Of a stretch of DNA of 64,000 nt, positions 43,796 through 53,627 are shown piece by piece. How positions within the stretch are numbered: position 1 is the first letter of the stretch; every line of letters begins with the position of its first letter. The notes beneath the pieces are model-generated. The model was given only the letters and a program-made list of their open reading frames with translations, ran no database searches and was not told the DNA's origin. The position numbers and the translations under genes were made by a program. This DNA is from Plasmodiophora brassicae (lineage: Eukaryota; Endomyxa: Phytomyxea; Phytomyxea; Plasmodiophorida), in the NCBI GenBank assembly GCA_036867785.1, contig CP145428.1:310001-374000 (forward strand), given 5' to 3'.

Positions 43796-43939
43796 AAGCC
43801 CGACCGCCCCTGGAATGCACTACACTTCGAAGCCACTGACGCGTTATTGCGAGTGCGCGACTGCACGAAGCCACGGGACGGGATGCACAACCATTCTCGA
43901 AGCCCCTTCGCGGAGAACGCTCCAAACAACCCTGGTCGC

Positions 43940-44330
43940 TTACATTGGAATGCCGAGGACGTCCATCTTGTGGGAAGCCGTCCCTGCCAGCTCTTCGAGA
44001 CTTGGTATGCTGTCGGTGTCGGATACTGGCGGAGGTTGTTGCTCTTCGTGGTGCGCGCCGAAGTTGACGTTGTCGCAGAGCCAGAGCGCGAATCTGCCCT
44101 GGTCGGAGTCGCAGAACCCGGCGTAGTCGTTGTGGATGATTAGGCGCAGGACCTCGTCGTACGCCTCGGCGAACATGCGCACTGATGACCTCATGTTGCG
44201 GTCCAGCAGGCGGATGCGCTGGCTCGTGGAGACGTTTATCTCGTGTGGGTCATTTTCGACGATGAAGTCCAGCGTGATTAGGGCAGCCTTATCGTGTTCT
44301 GGTCCAGCGGCTTCGTCGAGGGCACGGGAT
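43940..44330 (-). pseudogene. truncated and frameshifted RGS gene fragment (duplicate of the MHYT-RGS 3' end)
   Basis: The minus strand reads STKPLDQNTIRLP in one frame, then DFIVENDPHEINVSTSQRIR and MFAEAYDEVLRLIIHNDYAG in another. It is a copy of the RGS 3' end at 45970-46400: the last ~85 residues are almost identical, while the upstream part has diverged (FIVENDPHEINVS against FIVEGAPHEINIS) and is out of frame. The membrane-domain exons are missing; the sequence runs straight into the promoter of the second sterol methyltransferase at about 44330. It is a remnant of a tandem duplication and is unlikely to make a working protein. Confidence 0.75.
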
Positions 44331-44435
44331 GGGCGCTAAATCGGGTTCCCCGGCGCGTGTCGTGCCCGTCGCCAAAGGCGCTTCTCCCGAGTTCGCGGCC
44401 CGGCGCCAGCGTCACACTCGCTATCGAACGTTGGC

Positions 44436-45827
44436 ATGATGTTGGCCGATATCGTCCCCTCTGTGGCCCACTGGTCGACGGCGACCGGCGCCGTCCTGAT
44501 CCTCGTGGCCCTCTGGATGATCCGCCGCACGAAACCGTCCTGGGGGCGGTTCGGCGCCTCGACGACCGGCGCATCGCTGTTGTCCTCGAAGGACATGGTC
44601 ATCGACAGCAAAGGCGTCACCTCATCCGTTGACAAGTACGAGGACTTGTTCGAGGGCGCTCGCACCGGAAAGGCAAGTCGATTCCCAAAGGCTTTGTCCT
44701 GCAAAGAGCCTAAGTGTGGCCTGACTGTAGATTTCGAACGAGGATAGCATTGACACGCGTAAAGCCGAGTACGACACGATGGTCCAAGCGTTCTGTGGGT
44801 TCCGCGTGCTCTCCCCTCTCACGTGTCCTGCTGACGTCTTGGCGCAGACAACCTGGTCACTGATTTCTGTATGCGCATCTCCTGTTTCGAATGGCCGTTG
44901 CTGACGCGTGCATGACAGATGAGTGGGGCTGGGGGCAGTCGTTCCACTTCGCGCCACGTTTCGCAACGGAAACGTTCGAGGAGTCAATCCGCCGCAGCGA
45001 GCACTACATGGCGTATCGGCTGGGCCTGACGCCGACGTCGAAGGCGGTCGACGTCGGGTGCGGGATCGGCGGCCCCATGCGGCACATGCATGAGTTCTGC
45101 GGCGCGGACATCACGGGTGTCACGATCTCCCAGTACCAGGTCAACATCGGTAACAAGTACAACAAGGCGCTTGGCCTCGCCGACAAGTGCCGTCTCGTCC
45201 AAGGCGACTTCCAGAAGCTGGCTGAGCAGTTCCCAGCAAACACGTTCGACGCGGCCTTCGCCATTGAAAGCACTGTCCACTCGCCTGATCGCCGCGTACT
45301 TGACCGTTTATCAACCATCCTCATCCTTTGCTAACGTTGCAGTCAAGGTTACATTCAAGAATGTGAACGCGATCCTCAAGCCGGGTGGCCTGTTCGCTCT
45401 GTACGAATGGGTCATGCTGGACGGGTTCGACAAGACGGATGCGAACCAGGTTCGCATCAAGGAGGGTATCGAGGCCGGCAATGGAATCCCGACGCTGACC
45501 GACATCAAGTACGTGTTCGACTGCCTGAACGAGGCCGGGTTCGACATCGTCGAGAGCTTCGACGCCAACAGCAAGCAATTCGCCAGCAACCAGGTCCCGT
45601 GGTTCGACGGCCTGAACGGTAAGATGACGTTGAAGGGGTTCCGCATGACGCGTGTCGGCCGCTGGTGCACGAAGGTCTTCGTCACTGCCCTGGAGTCGCT
45701 CGGCATTGCCCCGAGCGGCTCGTCGCGTGTGGCCGCGTTCCTGAACTCGACCGCCGACGACCTCGTCGACGGTGGCAAGATGCAGATCTTCACGCCTTCC
45801 TACTTCGTCCTGGCTCGCAAGCGCTGA
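44436..45827 (+). CDS. SMT: sterol C-24 methyltransferase, tandem copy 2
   Basis: Five exons (44436-44672, 44731-44794, 44848-44868, 44919-45295, 45348-45827), each exactly the length of its partner in copy 1, giving 392 aa. All motifs are intact (VDVGCGIGGPMRHM, EWGWGQSFHFAPRF, LKPGGLFALYEWVM). Differences from copy 1 are scattered single residues, such as TSKAV for TTKAV and SNQVPWF for SNQIPWF. The first intron starts GCAAGT, a GC-AG intron, where copy 1 has GTACGC; the third has a GTATGC donor as in copy 1 and the second has GTGGGT. Both copies appear functional, so dosage or different regulation may explain their retention. Confidence 0.95.
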
Positions 45828-45969
45828 AAGCCCGACCCCTCCTTCAATTCACTACAATTCGAAGCCACTGACGCACTATTACGAGTGCGTGACTGTGCGA
45901 AGCCACGGGACGGGGTCGCACAACCATTCCCGAAACCACCTTCCGGAGAACGCAAATAACCCTGATCGT

Positions 45970-48358
45970 TTACATTGTCATGCCGAGGACGTCCATCTTG
46001 TGAGAGGCCGTCCCTGCCAGCTCTTCGAGGCTTGATATGCTGTCGGTGTCGGATACGGGCGGAGGTTGTTGCTCTTCGTGGTGCGCGCCGAAGTTGACGT
46101 TGTCGCAGAGCCAGAGCGCGAATCTGCCCTGGTCGGAGTCGCAGAACCCGGCGTAGTCGTTGTGGATGATTAGGCGCAGGACCTCGTCGTACGCCTCGGC
46201 GAACATGCGCACCGACGGCTTCTTGCTGCGTTCCTGGAGGCGGATGCGCTGGCTCATGGAGATGTTGATCTCGTGCGGGGCACCCTCGACGATGAACTCC
46301 TGCATGATCTTCGACGTTAGCGACTTGGTCATTTTCTGATCACGAGGCTTGGTCGAGGTCAGTAGGTTGACGGCCAGCAGGAACATGATGCCCTCCTGGC
46401 GGTAGCCTTGCACTTGCTGATCCTGGTGCGCCTGCATTCAGGGCCACTGTGCAACGCAGTGTTCCAACCGCATGCACCTTTAGGAGCTCGACCGCCACCG
46501 GATGTGCTAGAACTTTGTGCAGTGATTCGCTGGCATCTCCAACGCCTGCAGCGAAAGGTCACCCGCCGCTGTGGGAATTCCCGCGACACGTCTGACCTGC
46601 TGACGGCACCTTATCGTCTGCATACGACAGGCCCATCGACTTTAATGCACACGTCGCAAACGTGCTAGACGTTGTCTTCTTCCTGAAAGGCCACAGTCAG
46701 TGTTCCTTCACAAACAGCAGGTGCGGCTCCGACTTGTCTGATGAGTGTAAAGGACGCAGCACGTTGATCATGGTCAGCATTCGCTGTAGGACGTCGATCA
46801 GAGCCGATAGCACGAATCGCTGAGCGTGCGTGCCACACTTTAGCCGTGTCAAGGTCCCGTCGCGTCTCGACGAGTTCGACGATGGTCTGCGTCAGCTCGT
46901 TCTGGGTCTGTGCCACAACGCGATCCAGGTGGAGCTTGGCCGATTTCAGCTGTGATGCGCCAAACGCCTACATACACATCCCTGCCGTTCATACGACGCA
47001 TGCCACCCATCGACGTCCGCCTCCGTGCACCTCGAGCAGAAAGCAGGTGATGATACCGGCCCAGGCGACGATCAGCCCAACGCTGTCCTTATTCAGGGCA
47101 TCGGCGGCCGGCGCCGACGCCGCTGCATCGTACACGAACACGTGTTGCATTCCCCTGCGGGGGTTCAGGTTCAGTCGGTGGTTGCCCATTGTCCAGTGAA
47201 CCGACGTACGTGTAATGAGCGCCGCAGACGGCGATGCCCATGACGGCTGCTGACACGATCTGGAGCATGGGCATCTGGATGACGAACAGCAGGAGGAATG
47301 CGGCCGCGCTTGCGATGATCGCGATCAGCATGGACGCGGACACCACCCAGGGGTCGAACCTGACACGACGCAGTGTGAGTACTGACGACGACACCAGAAA
47401 TGGGGCCTGCATTATCCGCACTGGATGTGCCCCTGGAAGGTGACCGCCATAAGGCCCGTGTAATGCATGACGCCGACCCCGGTCCCGCTCATCAGTGCGG
47501 CGCCCAGCAGGTACCTGCGAGCGCTGTGAACGTGACATCAGTCACGTTCTACAACAGCACGTACCAGTCCGTTTCCTTGTACAACTTCTTCGGCAGCTCC
47601 ATGCGTTTCAGGTCCTTCATCGCCTAGAGAGCCAGTCGAAGTCAGGACGCCGTTCCAAGGCCCGCATACCTGCCCCTACATGCATCATGGTTCGGCGAAC
47701 GCCAGTGTACCTGGGCATGGCACCGCGTATGAGAGATGGCAATGTGAGTGGACGCGCGCCGGTGTACCCCGTTGTAAGCTGTTGAGCGGGGGAGGGTGCC
47801 GCCTCGCCCCGGGCGATGTGCCGATGGTGGTACCCGCGCATGACAATGAGGAGCGCAAGAACCTCGAGGACGATCGGTGCCACAACGCTGGTCGTGCCCG
47901 CTCGTCAACAAACAGACAGCAATGCGTAGTTGAAGGACCCACCTAATGACGACATGGCCGGGCGAGAATGTGAAGGGGAAGGGTTTACCGTCCGGTGAAA
48001 CCAGGGACAGCGCGGTCATTCCAATGAAGTGCACTGCCGGCATTGTCAACGGCTAGCAGACGTACCAGCGCAGGCGTTCCAATGCTTACTCGCGAAAATG
48101 CCGCACCCGCCCAGGGCGACCGCGGCCCAAACGACCCAGAACAACGGGTTCTTCCGTTTGTACAGCGAGATCTTGGCCTGCTCCACCATGAGGAACGCGG
48201 TGAACGACCCGAAGACCGACAGCGCATAGCTGAGCAGGATCAGCCAATAGTTCCATTGCTTGATGAGCGTCTGGCGGCCACGTTCGCGCGCAGTCAGTCA
48301 GCTGCTGGCCGCAACGATGATTCCATCGACGCACCTCGCCATTGACCTCCACCGCCAT
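45970..48358 (-). CDS. MHYT-domain membrane sensor fused to a C-terminal RGS domain
   Basis: Exons placed: 48358-48335, 48270-48090, 48033-47943, 47887-?, 47623-47565, 47514-47422, 47359-47210, 47154-47031, 46949-46839, and the last ending at 45970. The N-terminal part is a seven-helix MHYT domain with its three signature motifs split across exons: AMHFIGMTALSLV, GVGVMHYTGLMAVTF and GAHYTGMQ. Helices include NYWLILLSYALSVFGSFTAF, VVAPIVLEVLALLIVM, SASMLIAIIASAAAFLLLFV and VGLIVAWAGIITCFLLE. A helical linker follows (LHLDRVVAQTQNELTQTIVE, LVETRRDLDTAK). The RGS part reads YRQEGIMFLLAVNLLTSTKP, MQEFIVEGAPHEINISMSQR and MFAEAYDEVLRLIIHNDYAG. MHYT is best known from bacterial integral membrane sensors, thought to bind copper and sense O2, CO or NO. 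RGS acts on G-alpha. The extent of exon 4 and any exon between 46438 and 46838 are unresolved. Confidence 0.85.
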
Positions 48359-48594
48359 GGCACCCGGATTCGACAGTGACGGGGCGACGACCCGAACAGG
48401 TCGTCGTCGTCGTTGCACTGACAAGTGGCAATCTGTCCGTCACAGCAGATAATATCGCCCCGTATGTTCTGGAAGGATGTGGGGAGGTCGGTATATATAT
48501 TAGGGCGGCGCTCCATATACAGGGGCGGCGGACTCCGTGGGCTGTGTTCACGGACACCGTGTCGACGACCCACACGCTCGACGTCGTTAGCACC
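48359..48594. promoter_or_regulatory. divergent promoter region of MHYT-RGS and eL42
   Basis: The 236 bases between two divergent start codons. A TATATATATTA string at about 48492-48502 is the only AT-rich patch and could serve as a core element for either gene. Confidence 0.4.
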
Positions 48595-48973
48595 ATGGTG
48601 AGTCAGCGGCCGGCCGCCTGTCCCGCCTGCGTCCGTCTGCTGACGCCGTATACCGCAGGTGTCGTACCCGAAGAAGAAGAACACGTTCTGCAAGAAATGC
48701 GGGAAGCACCAGGCGCATTCCGTGTCGCAGTACAAGGCCGGCAAGGCGTCCCTGTTCGCGCAGGGTAAGCGCCGATACGACCGCAAGCAGGCGGGTTTCG
48801 GTGGTCAGACCAAGCCGATCTTCCACAAGAAGGCCAAGACGACGAAGAAGATCGTCCTGAAGCTGAAGTGCAACGAGTGCAGTCTCGTCCAGCAGACCGT
48901 CCTCAAACGCACCAAGCACTTCGAGCTGATCACCGAATCCACCAAGCAGAAGAAGGGTGATGTTGTCTTCTAA
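48595..48973 (+). CDS. RPL44: large-subunit ribosomal protein eL42 (L44e/L36a)
   Basis: The coding part of exon 1 is only the ATG at 48595-48597. A GTGAGT..CTGACG..CGCAG intron (48598-48658) follows, and exon 2 runs 48659-48973, giving 105 aa. The family start M-V-x-x-P-K is restored only by this join. Conserved blocks: [40 protein letters not shown] and [14 protein letters not shown]. The zinc-binding CxxC at the start and the second pair around LKCNEC are present. The protein lies at the E-site of the 60S subunit. Length is normal. It is convergent with the methylcitrate synthase gene. Confidence 0.97.
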
Positions 48974-49175
48974 ACGGTGCCCCAATTGTATTCCGTTACC
49001 GTTAGATTCTCCAGAAACACGCGCCTATCCCGTAATACATGGCACACCACATATGCCACGCCGCCTCTCCTGTTCGAATGGCTACCTCCAACCAACGCCT
49101 ACCTCGCTCTGCTGCGAGGGCATACACCGAGCACATGAACACTTCGCGTTTATCGAATGTGAAGTGCACGAGGCG

Positions 49176-50647
49176 TTACAGGTTCGACAATGGCAACGGA
49201 CGGGGAGGGGGACCTTTGGACTCGTTAGGCGTGCGTTGCAAAACCGTTTCAAGGTGCGGAACCTCACCTATGTACCGGGCCGATGGGCGAATCAGCTTCC
49301 CGTTCGCACGCTCTTCGAGAATGTGTGCCGCCCATCCCGAGGTGCGAGCAATCACGAACTATAGGTAGGTACACAGAGCGAGTCAAACAGAGCGCCCGAT
49401 TAGAGCACACCGCGATCGCATACGATTGGCGTGAAGAACTCGGTGGGGATTCCACATTGATGGTAAGCGGACGCAGCGAAGAAGTCGAGGTTGCAGAACA
49501 GTTTCTTCTCGTCCCACATCAACTGTACCAGCAGGGGTCAGCGCCGACGTCCCGTTCGCCGGTTGCGATACGTTCCACCTTCTCGATCCGTTTGGAGATG
49601 TCCACGAGGAGAGGTTTGCCCTCGGGCAGAGCCGCCATCCGCTCCGAGCATGACTTGATGATGTCCGATCGGGGGTCGCGCGTCTTGTACACGCGATGCC
49701 CGAATCCCATGATCTTGACCTTCTTCGCCAGCATGTCGCGAACGCCGGCTTCAGCGTCCGCCACCGAGCCGAATCGCTCAATCAGTCGCATCGCCTCTTC
49801 GTTGGCACCGCCTACGCCAACGGCCATTTAGCTACGTTGCACATGAGGAGGCGAAACATTGAACAACCATGTAGAGGTCCACGAAGCGTGCCGATAGCGG
49901 CACAGATCGCTGAGTAGATGTCGCTCTGCGTCGACGTCGTCACTCTGCAAGCGAAGCTGGATGCAGCGAACCCATGCTCCTACGACACAGCGGCCATTCG
50001 GTTTACGGCAACGTAAGCGGATTACGAAGGCGTACAGCGTATAGGATCAAGGAGACGTCGACAGTACGGACGGCCTCTGGATGCGGGTCGCGACCGTGCA
50101 GAAGACGAAGGAAATGATGGGCGATGCGTTCGCTGGGTCCTTGCCCGGACGTGTCGATACGACGACCGTTCGCGTGGAACTGATGCCAGTAGCACAGAAC
50201 GGAACCGAAGATCGCGATCAGGTAGTCGAACACGTCTTCCGCAGGAGCACCTGGGAAGGCCCTTCAGCGAAGAATCAAACGTGCTGGGACAGGTGGGTCA
50301 CCTTTCGTCTCAGGGCGGATTGTGCCGAGGAACGAGCAGGCGGTTCGCAGGACGTCCATCGGATGCGCCGAGCGGGGCGTTTGTTCAAGGACGATCATGA
50401 GCGGTTTCGGCAATGGGCGGAATCCGTCCAGCCGGGCCGTGTAGGCGGCCAGCTGTGCCTTGGACGGCAACTGGCCGTAGATCAGGAGGTAGGCGACCTG
50501 CTCGAAACAGCAGTGCGCCGCCAGGTCCTCGACATTGTACCCGCGGTAGTGCAGACCGTGGCCGCCGGCGCCGACCGTCGCCGTCGCCGTTTCCCCGGCG
50601 ATGACGCCCACCAGCCCCTTCGAATACGACGGTGCCGTCTTCGACAT
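49176..50647 (-). CDS. prpC: 2-methylcitrate synthase (citrate synthase family, bacterial PrpC type)
   Basis: Seven exons (50647-50302, 50250-50036, 49979-49868, 49811-49579, 49522-49424, 49358-49268, 49213-49176) join in frame to 377 aa, the length of bacterial PrpC. Motifs: [70 protein letters not shown] (catalytic His), [20 protein letters not shown] (catalytic His), [20 protein letters not shown] (catalytic Asp) and [20 protein letters not shown]. The enzyme condenses propionyl-CoA with oxaloacetate in propionate breakdown. A clear mitochondrial presequence is not seen after the ATG at 50647. The intron between exons 3 and 4 has a GTTGTT donor. Introns and tRNA neighbour show it is resident in a eukaryotic chromosome although the protein is bacterial-like. 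Confidence 0.93.
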
Positions 50648-50836
50648 AGTGAAGGTCCGTGACGCGTGACGACTGACGAGGTGTTCGCACCCCAAAATTC
50701 CAACACGCAGCTGCCAAGCTCGGATTTTCCGTAACGGCTCGCGACGCGCAGAACGTCATCCAAGCTGCAGTTCGTTGAATGTTGCGCGACTGCAATGAAC
50801 ACGGCGTCCGCGTACGGTCAGACAGGCAACAAGTTG

Positions 50837-50909
50837 GTCTTCTTAGCTCAGTTGGGAGAGCGTACGACTGAAGATCGTAAGGTCTCGCGTTCGATCCGCG
50901 AAGAGGACA
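50837..50909 (+). tRNA. tRNA-Phe (GAA)
   Basis: 73-nt cloverleaf: acceptor GTCTTCT/AGAGGAC with one G-T pair, D-arm GCTC..GAGC, anticodon stem TACGA/TCGTA with loop CTGAAGA (anticodon GAA), variable AGGTC, T-arm TCGCG/CGCGA with loop TTCGATC, discriminator A. Internal A box (TAGCTCAGTTGG) and B box (GTTCGATCC) are standard for RNA polymerase III. No intron. CCA is not encoded, as expected for a nuclear tRNA. Confidence 0.97.
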
Positions 50910-50913
50910 TTGC

Positions 50914-50920
50914 TTTTTTT
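50914..50920 (+). terminator. RNA polymerase III terminator
   Basis: Seven T directly downstream of tRNA-Phe, four bases after its 3' end, on the transcribed strand. Confidence 0.8.
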
Positions 50921-51545
50921 GGTCGGTATGTCTCGGTCGACTGGCATAAGCGCTTCGGTTCAACGAACCTGGGGTCGAGGCTGCTGGGCAGATTCCGTAA
51001 CGTGTGCTCGTTGGGGAAGAACCTCGCCTAATGATAACAGGCTGCCTTCAGTTTCGCGTACGAATGCATCACGGGCGTTCGTCAGCTTTGTCGCAAAGAG
51101 GGCCGCTTATCACGTCGGGCGCGCACTCGTGACACCGATCCGACGACCTCGGCGCTGGCATTGCAGCGGGGCGCGCGCGTCACCTGGATAATCCGATCAT
51201 GGCAAGCAACGAGTCGCACTCGGCGTACATCTACAAAGGTTCTGACGCAGGTACACCCGGACACGGCACCTCCACCCTGAACCCGCCCATCAAACGAACA
51301 CATCGCTCGTGGAAGCCGGGTACCTCCCCCGCTCCACCCGGAAGTCGACTATGTTGTCCCGCGAGATCCGGGCCACCGTCCGGCTGGTCCTCCGCCGAGG
51401 TGAACTCGTCCAGCACGCCCGTTCGCCCAAGGCACCACCACAGCCATCACAAGGTCCACCGCGTAAGGGGCGTTGTCGGTGTTCGTCGATAAAAACGGTA
51501 TGTACACTCGATGAATGCATTCTATATGACCTGCGGCCCGCCCCT
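50921..51545. other. region without a recognisable gene
   Basis: Short ORFs only; contains the 3' flank of the PP2A B gene and presumably its UTR. Nothing else seen. Confidence 0.5.
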
Positions 51546-53115
51546 CTACAGCAACTGGTGGACGGCCAGCTCGTTCTGGCAGGCAACGGCCACGACGTCG
51601 TCCGTCGGGTGCCACGCGACGTGCAGGCACTTCCGCTGGAAGTCGAACTCGTGCGGGTGCACCGCTGGAACCGCCTAGACGGGACGGAGGGTCGAGTCAG
51701 TTCCCCGCAGTGGAACAACATCGATCGGCGAACGATCGTTACGCTTCGTTTTCGGACGGCGTTCTCGTGGAACCCGCGAGTTGTGAACTGGTGCACGCGC
51801 GATCCTGTACGAACGAGCACGGATTAGGCGCGAGGGGTTTGACAGGGACGACGACGACGCGCACTACAGACTCGTCGGCTTCGGCGGTCGTATCCGATGG
51901 GTCAGGTGGGCGTCCCAGTCGTAGATGATGGCCTCGCTGTTGTACGATCCGGTGATGAAGCGGTTGCCGGCGACGGCGACCTCGAACTTGTCAAAGATGC
52001 AATCGTTCTCATAGACGTCGCTGAGCCTCGGCTTGATATAGTCGTGAGTGGCGACGACGTGCAGAGGCCGTACCGGGACGCGCACGTCCCAGATCTTGCT
52101 CGTCAGGTAATCGCGACTCACGATGAACCGGCCGTCGCGCGTGAACGTCGCGTCCGAGATCGAGCTGACGATCTCGGAGAAGAAACTCCTGTCCTGCAGG
52201 TCGGCTTCCGACTCGAACACGACGTCCGGCGACGTTAGCAGCGCCTTGCACCGCATGTCCATGAGCCGGATGACGCCCCGGCTCGAGCTGAAGATTAGCT
52301 GGTTGCACGACACCGGATGGAACCTGATTACAGGCGCGTCTCAGTATGGGGAGGCCGGGTCGGCATGGCGAAGCGCGATTACTGTGCCGAGGTGACGACC
52401 TCGGTCAGCTCCTCCATGTTCTCCGGCTTGATGTCGATGATGTTGAAGCTGACGTTGGGGACCGACAGGTTCCACATGTTGATCCGCAGGTCGTCCGACG
52501 AGATGAACGTCTCGTGGTCCGAGTTCAACGAGATCCTAGGGCCAGGAGAGTCAGACGCCGGCCGCACCGCGATGTGGAGCGGGAGCCGTCCTACGAGTTG
52601 ATGTGGTACGCATGCGCGTCGGTGAACGCGTTCTTCAACGTGCAGGCGGGGACCGTGTCGACATGTGACAGGACGGGTATGCGCAGGACGCCATCGCGCC
52701 CGTCGCGGTTCAGGTTCGTGATCGAGTGGACAAAGTGCTGGTACAGCTTCCAGAGCTTGATGGTTTTATCGTTCGTCGTCAGCAGCATCTGCGAGCCGTG
52801 CGTGTTCGGGCACCACCGGATCATGTTGATCTTCTCCTCGATGTCCTGCGACTTGAGATAGTCGATGTCGTGCTTGTGGCTCTGGAAGTGCGTGTAGTAC
52901 TCGTACTGGTGCACATGGTCGAACTCCTTCGACGATTTCTCGGCGTGGATCCAGACGCGTCCGGATTTGTCGCCGGCGGCCAGGTACGCGCCGCTGGGCG
53001 AGAACGCCACCGCCGTGATCGTGTCCGCGTCGATCGTGTCCTCGTCGGCGCATTCGTCGCCGACGTTCTGCACGTGCTTCCATACGGGTCGATGATCGGG
53101 CGACGGCGCGGCCAT
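51546..53115 (-). CDS. PP2A regulatory subunit B (B55 family)
   Basis: WD40 protein on the minus strand. Exons 53115-52595, 52535-52383 and 52323-~51870 join in frame; a last exon (~51675-51546) reads [20 protein letters not shown] and ends VHQLL, the B55 C-terminus, but the join to it is not settled. Family blocks: [117 protein letters not shown] and [20 protein letters not shown]55 directs PP2A to cell-cycle and signalling substrates. The usual basic loop before the last blade appears short or spliced out. Confidence 0.92.
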
Positions 53116-53627
53116 GTGCGAATCGGCCTGGAGGCACGCGCCCTCCTTCACTGGCATAAATATCCGTCGACGAAGACGCGGGGCGCCGCTCGCTATCGCA
53201 TCACGTGGCACCGTCGACGGTGCCACCTGCCGGACCCGGGCAATCAGGGCGCCACGCAACGATCAGCAACAGTACCGACCCGATCGGACGCGCACGACCC
53301 TGCGCGCCTGTCTGCGAGCTGCACTCGCTGGCCCACCCTCTCCGACTCCGGTCACCGCCTGTTCAGTGGCGTACACTGCGCGACTGTGCGAGCTGCACGC
53401 TGGCCCTCCCCCGTCCGACTCCGCCCTGTTTGTTCAATGGCGTACAGGGCGTGCAGCTTCGACTGGGCTCGACTGCACCGCGCGACTCCGCGGGCCACGC
53501 ACTGCGTACGCAGAGCAGCGAGCCAGAGTTGCGCAGGCACGCAGACGCGGCACCGCCCGGCGGACTGCGTGGAGGGGAACGCCCGGAACGGCCTCATGGG
53601 CCCCCGGTGCGCTTTATCGACGTCGAT

